Source of the DNA: CAZOMR01 sp964580655
GTDB lineage: Bacteria > RBG-13-61-14 > CAZOMR01
DNA: 14,588 nt
Assembly: GCA_964580655.1 (NCBI GenBank)
Contig: CAZOMR010000060.1
Coordinates: 1 to 14,588, forward strand
Direction of reading: 5' to 3'
Under the pieces are notes generated by a model. That model was not told the origin of the DNA and ran no database searches. It saw nothing but the letters and a program-made list of their open reading frames with translations. The position numbers and the translations under genes are program-made. Shown here one piece after another: positions 1 through 6,163 of the stretch; within the stretch, counting starts at the first letter, position 1; each line of letters begins with the position of its first letter.

Positions 1-158
1 GCAGAGCCCCTACGGCCGAGAATGAAAAAAGTCACCATTTATGTCGCACACCCTGGGGAATGTCCAGATTTGAAATAGCTCGCGAATAATGTTAAAATTT
101 AGACTGAGCAAGGGTGGAATCATTTCAAGTCCTTTAATATGAAAAAGGGGAAAAGACT
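1..158. other. Left edge and leader upstream of ftsH
   Basis: This stretch has no gene I can name. Two + strand frames are open from the window edge: frame 1 ends at TAG 76-78 (25 codons, ending ECPDLK) and frame 3 ends at TAA 87-89 (ending RFEIARE). Either could be the tail of an upstream gene. In related genomes tilS often precedes ftsH, but neither tail looks like a TilS C-terminus to me, so I leave it unassigned. The rest, 90-158, is untranslated leader carrying the end of the ftsH promoter and the A/G-rich ribosome binding site AAAAAGGGGAAAAG just before the TTG start at 159. Confidence 0.4.
70..98 (+). promoter_or_regulatory. Predicted sigma-70-type promoter for ftsH
   Basis: A -35-like TTGAAA (70-75) and a -10-like TAAAAT (93-98) are separated by exactly 17 bp. 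Each hexamer matches the consensus at five of six positions. Transcription would begin near 105 and leave a leader of roughly 54 nt before the ftsH start. The -35 overlaps the possible end of an upstream reading frame. This is a motif-based prediction only. Confidence 0.4.
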
Positions 159-2081
159 TTGAAGCAAGGTTGGAAAACTATACTGTTCTGGGCGTTAGTG
201 ATCCTTTTGATCCTGGTTATGGCCCAGTATTTGAATGAAGCCAAGCAGTCCAAACCCAGGGAACTGGATTACAGCGCATTTTACCAGGCTATTGAGGACG
301 GAGAGGTCTCGGAGGTGACTTTTCAGGGCAACCGCATTATCGGCACACTTATCAGCGGCGAGAGTTTTATCTCATACGGGCCCAATGACCTGGAGATATT
401 TGAAATCCTGGCCAGGGAAAAGGTGAAGGTTACCTATAAAGAGGACAACAAGATGTCACTCTGGCAACATCTACTGACCTGGCTACCCATGATAGCTATC
501 TTTGTTCTGCTTTTCTTCTTCTTCCGCCAGATGCAGAACACCGGCGGCAAGGCCATGAGTTTCGGAAAGGCAAGGGCGCGGCTCTTGAGCGAGAGTTCTA
601 AACGGGTCACATTCGAGGATGTGGCTGGAATAGACGAGGCCAAGCAGGAGTTGGAAGAGATCATTGGTTTTCTCAAAGACCCGAAGAAATTCACGCGGCT
701 CGGGGGCCGGATTCCCAAGGGGGTGTTGCTTGTCGGTGCACCCGGAACCGGCAAGACACTTCTGGCCAGGGCCATCGCAGGTGAAGCCGGGGTTCCTTTC
801 TTCAGCATATCAGGGTCGGATTTCGTGGAGATGTTCGTGGGAGTGGGCGCGGCCCGGGTTCGAGACCTTTTCATTCAGGGGAAAAAGAATGCCCCGTGTA
901 TCATCTTCATTGACGAGATTGACGCAGTCGGCCGTCACAGGGGCGCAGGTCTTGGGGGGGGGCATGATGAGCGGGAGCAGACCTTGAACCAGCTTCTTGT
1001 GGAGATGGACGGGTTTGAGTCAAACGAGGGCGTGATCTTGATCAGTGCCACAAACCGCCCGGATGTCCTTGACCCGGCACTGCTGAGACCCGGAAGATTC
1101 GACCGGCAGATAATTGTGCCGCTCCCGGATGTTCGAGGCCGGGGCGGAATACTGGAGGTGCATACCCGCAAGGCTCCTCTTGCAGAGAATGTGGAGCTGG
1201 ATCTCATATCCCGGGGCACACCCGGTTTCTCCGGGGCTGACCTTGAGAACCTTGTCAATGAGGCCGCACTGCTCGCGGCGCGCAAGGATAAAGAGAAGAT
1301 TGACATGGAGGATTTCGAGGAAGCCAAGGACAAGGTGCTGATGGGAACAGAGCGCCGGAGTATGATAATAAGCGAGGAAGAGAAGCAGATTACCGCTTAT
1401 CACGAGGCGGGACATGCCATGGTGGCGAGACTGATTCCCGGGACAGACCCGGTGCACAAGGTGAGCATCATCCCTCGGGGACTGGCACTGGGCGTGACCC
1501 AGCAACTTCCGACCGAGGATAAATACCTCAAGTCCCGCACTTACTGCAACAACCAGATAGCGGTCATGCTGGGGGGGCGCGCGGCGGAGATGTTAAAATT
1601 CAATGAGCCTTCAAACGGCGCCGCGAGCGACCTGGAGCAGGCTACCGGGATCGCCCGGCTAATGGTATGCAAATGGGGCATGAGCGATAAACTCGGGCCC
1701 CTGATCTTCGGCAAGGAAGAAGAACTGGTCTTTCTTGGAAAGGAGATTTCCCAGCAGAAGGATTATTCGGAAAGCACTGCGGTCCAGATAGACCATGAGG
1801 TAAAGCGTATTGTTATCGAAGGATACGAGCGCGCCGAGGGCTTGCTCAAGGATAACATGGATAAACTCAGAGCCCTTTCCGAGGCACTGCTGGAGAGGGA
1901 GGCCCTGGAGGGTGCGGAGATAGACATGGTGATCCGGGGAGAAAAACTTGGGCCACTCAAGACGAGCAAGTCCGAGAAATCTGCACAACCAGAGAGACCT
2001 GAATCCGCGGGTAAAAAGAAAAAAGAGGACTTGCCAGGTAAATTGGGTCCTGCACCGGCGCCGGCCCGGAGCAAGGCCTGA
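159..2081 (+). CDS. ftsH: ATP-dependent zinc metalloprotease FtsH
   Basis: FtsH is a hexameric inner-membrane AAA+ protease that unfolds and degrades membrane and short-lived cytosolic proteins. The 640 residues show the whole family plan: TM helix 1 at about 7-24, a small periplasmic domain containing the typical YSAF, TM helix 2 at about 104-122, and then the AAA module. That module has Walker A GAPGTGKT (193-200), pore residues FVG (226-228), Walker B with IIFIDEID (248-255) and a second region of homology (about 298-313). The peptidase domain has the zinc motif HEAGH (415-419) with E416 as catalytic base, and D491 (NGAASDLEQAT) as likely third zinc ligand. The C-terminal tail (about 600-640) is Lys/Pro/Ala-rich and disordered-looking. 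The start is TTG; an ATG at 139 is in another frame and stops at once. The gene leads the run, with folP 38 bp downstream. Length and motifs are normal. Confidence 0.97.
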   Translation: MKQGWKTILFWALVILLILVMAQYLNEAKQSKPRELDYSAFYQAIEDGEVSEVTFQGNRIIGTLISGESFISYGPNDLEIFEILAREKVKVTYKEDNKMSLWQHLLTWLPMIAIFVLLFFFFRQMQNTGGKAMSFGKARARLLSESSKRVTFEDVAGIDEAKQELEEIIGFLKDPKKFTRLGGRIPKGVLLVGAPGTGKTLLARAIAGEAGVPFFSISGSDFVEMFVGVGAARVRDLFIQGKKNAPCIIFIDEIDAVGRHRGAGLGGGHDEREQTLNQLLVEMDGFESNEGVILISATNRPDVLDPALLRPGRFDRQIIVPLPDVRGRGGILEVHTRKAPLAENVELDLISRGTPGFSGADLENLVNEAALLAARKDKEKIDMEDFEEAKDKVLMGTERRSMIISEEEKQITAYHEAGHAMVARLIPGTDPVHKVSIIPRGLALGVTQQLPTEDKYLKSRTYCNNQIAVMLGGRAAEMLKFNEPSNGAASDLEQATGIARLMVCKWGMSDKLGPLIFGKEEELVFLGKEISQQKDYSESTAVQIDHEVKRIVIEGYERAEGLLKDNMDKLRALSEALLEREALEGAEIDMVIRGEKLGPLKTSKSEKSAQPERPESAGKKKKEDLPGKLGPAPAPARSKA

Positions 2082-2119
2082 GCAAGCAAAAGCCTGAATG
2101 TCAGAAGGATCTGAAAGGG

Positions 2120-3331
2120 ATGAAATTCAACCTTCATCTCACCACGGCCCGGAACCATGAAGAGGCTCTGGCTAGACTTGCGGCCACGAGGTGCTCATCC
2201 GCCGGCACCCTTAAGATGGCCTCCAAGATGCGGCATTATTGCTTCAAGCTGGAGGGGGTTCCTGCGGCCGCGGCTTTGATACTCAAGCAGGAGATGCTCT
2301 CCATAGGAGGGGAAGCCGCAATTCCTGCCGGCGCACTGGACCATTCCATTGAACGGGGCGAGGTTATACTTATGGGCACGGTGCGGCATTATAATCTGCT
2401 TGCTGAAAAGATCAAGCCCCAGCCATTTGGACTGAAAGAGCTGGCAGGAGACTTGAATGTCATTCTTGAAAATGTGGAGCCCCGGGAATTTATTGTCCAT
2501 ACCCGCAAGCGCGATCTGGTGATGAATGATCGCCCGCTCCTGATGGGGATTGTCAATGTCACGCCGGATTCTTTTTATGACGGATCCCGATACCAGGATG
2601 CCCGGAAGGCCTCGGACAGGGTTCTCGAACTGGAGGACGAGGGTGCGGACATTATTGACATAGGCGGAGAAAGCACCCGGCCAGGGTCCGAAGGTGTGTC
2701 CGAGGACGAGGAGGGGCAGAGGGTTATCCCTGTGATAGAAAGGGTTGCACCGAGGATCAATGTGCCGATCTCTATTGATACGCAAAAACCCGGGGTGGCA
2801 AGGAGCGCTATCCGGGCCGGTGCGGACATCATCAATGACATAAGCGCTCTTTCCGGCGATGATAACATGGCGGATGTCGCGGCAAGAGAGGCCGTGCCAG
2901 TCATTATCATGCACATGCAGGGCACTCCCAGGAACATGCAGGATAATCCGAATTATGATGACCTTTTCGGAGAAATCATTGCCTTCCTGCATGAGCGCAT
3001 CCACAGGGCTGTCGCTAAAGGCGTGGACGAGAACAAGATCATCGTGGACCCCGGAATAGGGTTCGGAAAGAGCGTGGATCACAACCTGGAGATTGTCCGG
3101 GACCTGTGGAGACTGAGGTCACTGGGTCGGCCGATCCTGCTTGGACCTTCAAACAAGTCTTTTATCGGAAAGGTGCTTGAGGCCGAAAAGGACGACCGGC
3201 ATGAGGGAACAGCGGCTAGCCTTGTGGCCGCAATACTCTCCGGTGCTAACATCCTGCGAGTGCATGATATAGCCGGAATGAAGCGCTTTGCCGAAATGGC
3301 CGCGGCGATAAGGGCAGGAAAAATTATTTGA
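2120..3331 (+). CDS. folP: Dihydropteroate synthase with N-terminal extension
   Basis: FolP condenses p-aminobenzoate with dihydropterin pyrophosphate to make dihydropteroate in folate synthesis, in the cytosol. The TIM-barrel core starts at about residue 138 and carries the usual blocks: MGIVNVTPDSFYDG (142-155), DIGGESTRPGS (180-190), ISIDTQKP (217-224), IINDISA (237-243), MHMQGTP (264-270), DPGIGFGK (310-317) and GPSNKSFIG (342-350). The last block has Asn where SRKSFIG-type proteins have Arg; the lysine (346) is kept. The end is RVHDIAGM (380-387). At 403 aa it is about 130 residues longer than E. coli FolP. The extra N-terminal domain (1-135, including KQEMLSIGGEAA) resembles extensions of unknown role that I recall from some Firmicutes and Desulfobacterota FolP. 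The ATG at 2120 has AGAAGGA about 10 nt upstream. It ends 13 bp before glmM. Confidence 0.95.
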   Translation: MKFNLHLTTARNHEEALARLAATRCSSAGTLKMASKMRHYCFKLEGVPAAAALILKQEMLSIGGEAAIPAGALDHSIERGEVILMGTVRHYNLLAEKIKPQPFGLKELAGDLNVILENVEPREFIVHTRKRDLVMNDRPLLMGIVNVTPDSFYDGSRYQDARKASDRVLELEDEGADIIDIGGESTRPGSEGVSEDEEGQRVIPVIERVAPRINVPISIDTQKPGVARSAIRAGADIINDISALSGDDNMADVAAREAVPVIIMHMQGTPRNMQDNPNYDDLFGEIIAFLHERIHRAVAKGVDENKIIVDPGIGFGKSVDHNLEIVRDLWRLRSLGRPILLGPSNKSFIGKVLEAEKDDRHEGTAASLVAAILSGANILRVHDIAGMKRFAEMAAAIRAGKII

Positions 3332-3344
3332 AGGAGCAAGAGGA

Positions 3345-4730
3345 ATGAAGAAGCTATTCGGCACGGACGGGGTCAGGGGTGTTGCGAATATCCACCCGCT
3401 GACATCGGAGATGGCGCTCCAGATAGGGAGGGCCACGGCATACATCTTCAAGGACACGGACCGCAGACACAGGATAGTGATAGGCAAGGACACGGACCGC
3501 AGACACAGGATAGTGATAGGCAAGGACACGCGCATCTCATGCTACATGCTTGAGCAGGCCCTGGCATCAGGCATATGCTCAATGGGCGTGGATGTCATCC
3601 TTGTCGGACCCCTCCCAACGCCGGCTATCGCTTTCCTTACTACCGGGATGCGAGCCGACGCCGGCATGGTGATCTCGGCATCGCACAACCCCTATCAGGA
3701 TAACGGGATAAAGATATTCTCGCGCGATGGATACAAACTCCCGGACGAGGATGAGCTGAGAATAGAGGACTTGATATTCTCCGGAGAGATTGACTCTCTC
3801 AGGCCAACGGCTGGCCAGATAGGAAAGGCCTTCCGGGTGGATGATGCCCAGGGCAGATATATTGAATACTGCAAGAACTCCTTCCCCAGAGAGCTTACCC
3901 TGGAGGGCCTGCGCATAGTGCTGGACTGCGCGCACGGTGCGGCATACAAGGTTGCGCCGGTCATCTTCTCCGAGCTGGGTGCGGAAGTGATATGCTTCGG
4001 CGTTGAACCCAACGGCGAGAACATCAACAAGAAATGCGGCGCCCTGCACCCGGACCTGATCAGCAAGCAGGCGATCCGGCATGGGGCAGACATAGGGATA
4101 GCCCTGGACGGGGACGCGGACCGGGTATCCATAGTTGATGAGAAAGGCCAACTCGTTGACGGGGACCAGGTCATGGCCATCCTGGGCGTGGAGATGCTGA
4201 AGGATAAAACCCTGAAGAAAAAGACACTGGTAACCACCGTGATGAGCAACATGGCACTGGACATCCTGATCAAGAAACACGGCGGGAAGACCGTGCGGAC
4301 AAAGGTGGGGGACAGGTATGTGGTAGAGGAGATGAGGGCGAATGATTATAACTTTGGGGGGGAGCAGTCCGGACACCTGATCTTCCGAGACTACTCCACC
4401 ACAGGAGACGGGATCATATCCGCGCTGAAGATTCTCGCGGTAATGATGAATGCCCGCAAAAAGCTCTCCGAGCTAGCCATGATGATGGAGCGACTTCCCC
4501 AGGTGCTCATCAATGTCAGGGTCAAGGAAAAGATAGCCTTCCAGGAAGTGGCCCCTGTATGGAAGGTTATAAGCGAGGCCGAAAAGAGGCTTGCGAAGAA
4601 CGGCAGGGTCCTGGTGCGCTATTCCGGGACAGAGCTTCTCGCAAGGGTCATGGTGGAAGGCCCACACCGAAAGGAGATCGAGCAGTTAGCGAACAGGATC
4701 GCAGAGGCCATCAAGAAGGAACTGGGGTGA
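3345..4730 (+). CDS. glmM: Phosphoglucosamine mutase GlmM with internal duplication
   Basis: GlmM interconverts glucosamine-6-phosphate and glucosamine-1-phosphate, supplying UDP-GlcNAc for peptidoglycan and lipid A. Visible motifs are FGTDGVRG at the N-terminus (5-12), the phosphoserine loop SASHNP with catalytic Ser113, the metal loop DGDADR (255-260; many homologues have DGDGDR), the sugar-binding GGEQSGH (338-344) and the C-terminal phosphate loop RYSGTE (425-430). The protein is 461 aa. A 12-residue unit KDTDRRHRIVIG is present twice in tandem (36-47 and 48-59), just before the conserved GKDTR loop (59-63). Removing one copy gives 449 aa, the usual size. The ATG has AAGGAG about 9 nt upstream. 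In many relatives cdaA and ybbR lie between folP and glmM; here there are only 13 bp. Confidence 0.96.
   Translation: MKKLFGTDGVRGVANIHPLTSEMALQIGRATAYIFKDTDRRHRIVIGKDTDRRHRIVIGKDTRISCYMLEQALASGICSMGVDVILVGPLPTPAIAFLTTGMRADAGMVISASHNPYQDNGIKIFSRDGYKLPDEDELRIEDLIFSGEIDSLRPTAGQIGKAFRVDDAQGRYIEYCKNSFPRELTLEGLRIVLDCAHGAAYKVAPVIFSELGAEVICFGVEPNGENINKKCGALHPDLISKQAIRHGADIGIALDGDADRVSIVDEKGQLVDGDQVMAILGVEMLKDKTLKKKTLVTTVMSNMALDILIKKHGGKTVRTKVGDRYVVEEMRANDYNFGGEQSGHLIFRDYSTTGDGIISALKILAVMMNARKKLSELAMMMERLPQVLINVRVKEKIAFQEVAPVWKVISEAEKRLAKNGRVLVRYSGTELLARVMVEGPHRKEIEQLANRIAEAIKKELG
3449..3530 (+). repeat. Perfect 36-bp tandem duplication inside glmM
   Basis: The stretch has an exact 36-bp period over 82 nt, about 2.3 copies. 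The two full units are 3450-3485 and 3486-3521, followed by a partial third copy (AAGGACACG, 3522-3530). Each unit encodes KDTDRRHRIVIG, so the reading frame is kept. In a single-unit ancestor the 10-bp word CAAGGACACG would already occur twice, 36 bp apart, which would explain the duplication by slippage or short-homology recombination. Confidence 0.95.
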
Positions 4731-4735
4731 TTAAC

Positions 4736-4903
4736 TTATTACTCGGAGCATTTTATAGATGACACATTTAATCAGCAAACAAATGATTTTCCCCTCCCTT
4801 GATGGGAGGGGATTAAGGGGAGGGTGATCACCCCCACCCTCCCCCATCAAAAGGGGGAGGGAATTAATGGAAAATGTTAACTATAAAGTGCTTTTGTTAA
4901 TAA
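4736..4903. repeat. MITE/REP-like palindromic element between glmM and pdxJ
   Basis: The glmM-pdxJ gap (4731-4926) is occupied by an approximately 168-bp imperfect palindrome. The outer ends mirror each other: TTATTA, 5 nt, then AGCATTTTATAG on the left (4736-4758), and CTATAAAGTGCT, 5 nt, then TAATAA on the right (4881-4903), with one mismatch in the 12-bp arms. The interior is C/G-run rich: CCCCTCCC pairs with GGGAGGGG (4791-4811), the central palindrome GGGTGATCACCC is at 4822-4833, and there are further matching CCCTCCCCC / GGGGGAGGG blocks (4837-4861). There is no coding capacity, and no clear target-site duplication. It looks like a non-autonomous, dispersed palindromic repeat. It could also form a strong transcript hairpin between glmM and pdxJ. 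The pdxJ ribosome binding site lies just outside its right end. Confidence 0.7.
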
Positions 4904-4926
4904 CCTGAAGAAAGGGGAATGATAAA

Positions 4927-5649
4927 GTGCAGGCGCGATTAGGTGTGAATGTAGACCATGTGGCCACCATGCGGCAGGTGCGCGGGAATGTGCGTTATCC
5001 TGACCCGGTGGCCGCGGCATATATTGTGGAGATGGCCGGGGCAGACCAGATCACCGTGCATCTCCGTGAGGATCGGCGTCACATCCAGGACAGGGATGTC
5101 AAAATTCTCAAGGATACCATCCAGACACGGCTCAACCTGGAGATGGCAAACACGCAGGAGATGCTCAAGATAGCACTCTACATCCTGCCTTACAGTGCAA
5201 CGCTGGTTCCGGAGCGCAGGGAAGAGGTCACGACCGAGGGGGGACTGGATGTAAACACGAACGCGGAGGGCCTTAAGAGGACAGTGGCCATGTTGCGCGA
5301 GGCTGGGATAAAGGTGAGCATGTTCATTGATCCTGACATAGACCAGGTGCGGGCTTCGCACAAGGTGAGCGCTGACGCCATCGAGATACATACCGGCCGC
5401 TTTTGCGAGGCCTGGAACACGAAGACCGAGGACCGGGAGTTTCAGGCCATCCTCAATACTGTGCAGGCCGCAAAGAAGCTCGGCATGGCCGTCCATGCAG
5501 GGCATGGCCTTCATTATCACAACATCAAGAGGCTATTGCAGGTGGACGAGATAGAGGAATACAACATCGGCCATTCTATCATCGCCCGTGCCCTCATGGT
5601 GGGACTGGACAGTGCAGTCCGGGAGATGGTGCAGATTCTCAGGCACTAA
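4927..5649 (+). CDS. pdxJ: Pyridoxine 5'-phosphate synthase PdxJ
   Basis: PdxJ closes the pyridine ring of vitamin B6, condensing 3-amino-2-oxopropyl phosphate with 1-deoxyxylulose 5-phosphate. The 240-aa protein has the normal length and keeps the catalytic residues at the positions they hold in E. coli: His45 (ITVHLREDRRHI), Glu72 (LNLEMA) and His193 (HAGHGLHYHN). It opens with the family signature LGVNVDHVAT and contains VTTEGGLDV (101-109). The start is GTG at 4927 with AAAGGGG 9 nt upstream; the nearby ATG at 4919 is in another frame and stops quickly. It follows the palindromic element, so its expression may be partly separated from glmM. acpS begins about 16 bp after its stop. Presence of PdxJ implies the DXP-dependent B6 route. 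Confidence 0.96.
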   Translation: MQARLGVNVDHVATMRQVRGNVRYPDPVAAAYIVEMAGADQITVHLREDRRHIQDRDVKILKDTIQTRLNLEMANTQEMLKIALYILPYSATLVPERREEVTTEGGLDVNTNAEGLKRTVAMLREAGIKVSMFIDPDIDQVRASHKVSADAIEIHTGRFCEAWNTKTEDREFQAILNTVQAAKKLGMAVHAGHGLHYHNIKRLLQVDEIEEYNIGHSIIARALMVGLDSAVREMVQILRH

Positions 5650-5665
5650 TAAGGATATGGAAGAG

Positions 5666-6163
5666 ATGATTACCGGAATAGGAATTGACCTCGTAAGCAT
5701 TCACCGCACGGAGGCCCTGCTCTCTCGCTGGGGAGAGAGGTTTCTCAAAAAGGTGTTCACGGACATGGAGATAAAATCAGGGCTTAAAAGGCCCAGGCCG
5801 GCAGAGGAATTCGCAGCATGGTTCGGGGCAAAGGAAGCTCTGATGAAGGCCCTGGGAAAGGGCATGTTCGGGGGTGTAAGGTTTCGCCACATAGAAGTGA
5901 CAAGCGACGGAAGGCATCGGCCAAAGATAAGGCTTTTCGGAAAAGCGCGCGAGGTAGCCGAGAGCAAGGGCGTGAAGGAAATTCACCTGTCACTCTCGCA
6001 TGAGTGCGATCCTGAAGGCTCCATTCTCCGTAGCAGTAGGACTGCTACTGCGCCCGGCCTTCGTAGCCACTTCGGCGGAGTAGGCAAGGATGAATCCGGA
6101 GGATACGCGGCCGCCTCTGTCGTGCTTGTCGGGAGAGAACCATCCAGAGCCGGAGAGAATTGA
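5666..6163 (+). CDS. acpS: Holo-[acyl-carrier-protein] synthase with in-frame insert
   Basis: AcpS transfers 4'-phosphopantetheine from CoA to apo-ACP, activating fatty acid synthesis. Family motifs are present: GIGIDLV at the start with Mg-binding Asp8, and FGAKEALMKALGKG (53-66) with Glu57. The LSLSHE strand (108-113) and the last strand YAAASVVLV (147-155) are also present. Between SHECD (111-115) and YAAAS, which nearly abut in typical AcpS, there are about 31 extra residues (116-146). This gives 165 aa against a usual size near 125. The insert is encoded by a palindrome-containing block (see 6011-6103). I chose ATG 5666 because the family begins MI-x-GIG and AAGGA lies 10 nt upstream; ATG 5657 is the alternative, and the longest frame from 5588 would overlap pdxJ. 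The stop overlaps the nnr start as ATGA. Whether the insert leaves the enzyme active is unknown. Confidence 0.9.
   Translation: MITGIGIDLVSIHRTEALLSRWGERFLKKVFTDMEIKSGLKRPRPAEEFAAWFGAKEALMKALGKGMFGGVRFRHIEVTSDGRHRPKIRLFGKAREVAESKGVKEIHLSLSHECDPEGSILRSSRTATAPGLRSHFGGVGKDESGGYAAASVVLVGREPSRAGEN
6011..6103. repeat. Candidate palindromic insertion element within acpS
   Basis: This is the block that interrupts the usual AcpS SHE-YA junction. It contains a perfect 8-bp hairpin, GTAGCAGT (6030-6037), loop AGG, ACTGCTAC (6041-6048). A G/C-rich stretch follows with repeated CTTCG and partly self-complementary GCCTTCGTAG / CGGAGTAGGC arms (about 6057-6085). Its length is a multiple of three, so the frame stays open. 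The ends look related (ATCCTGAAGG near 6009 and ATCCGGAGGA near 6094), which could be a remnant of target duplication. The boundaries are approximate. It resembles palindromic elements inserted in Rickettsia genes in form only; I claim no sequence relation. Confidence 0.55.

Noticed and set aside
2195..3082. A 295-codon open frame on the minus strand across folP
   Set aside because: It lies fully inside well-supported folP, has no recognisable motif, and similar long antisense frames occur across glmM (3579-4376) and nnr. They follow from G+C-rich codon use.
3450..3521. The two 36-bp units in glmM as the start of a CRISPR array
   Set aside because: Units are directly adjacent without spacers, number only two, and code in frame for a conserved enzyme.
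5588..5665. A longer acpS beginning at 5588
   Set aside because: It would overlap pdxJ by 62 bp, adds residues absent from the family, and better starts exist at 5666 and 5657.
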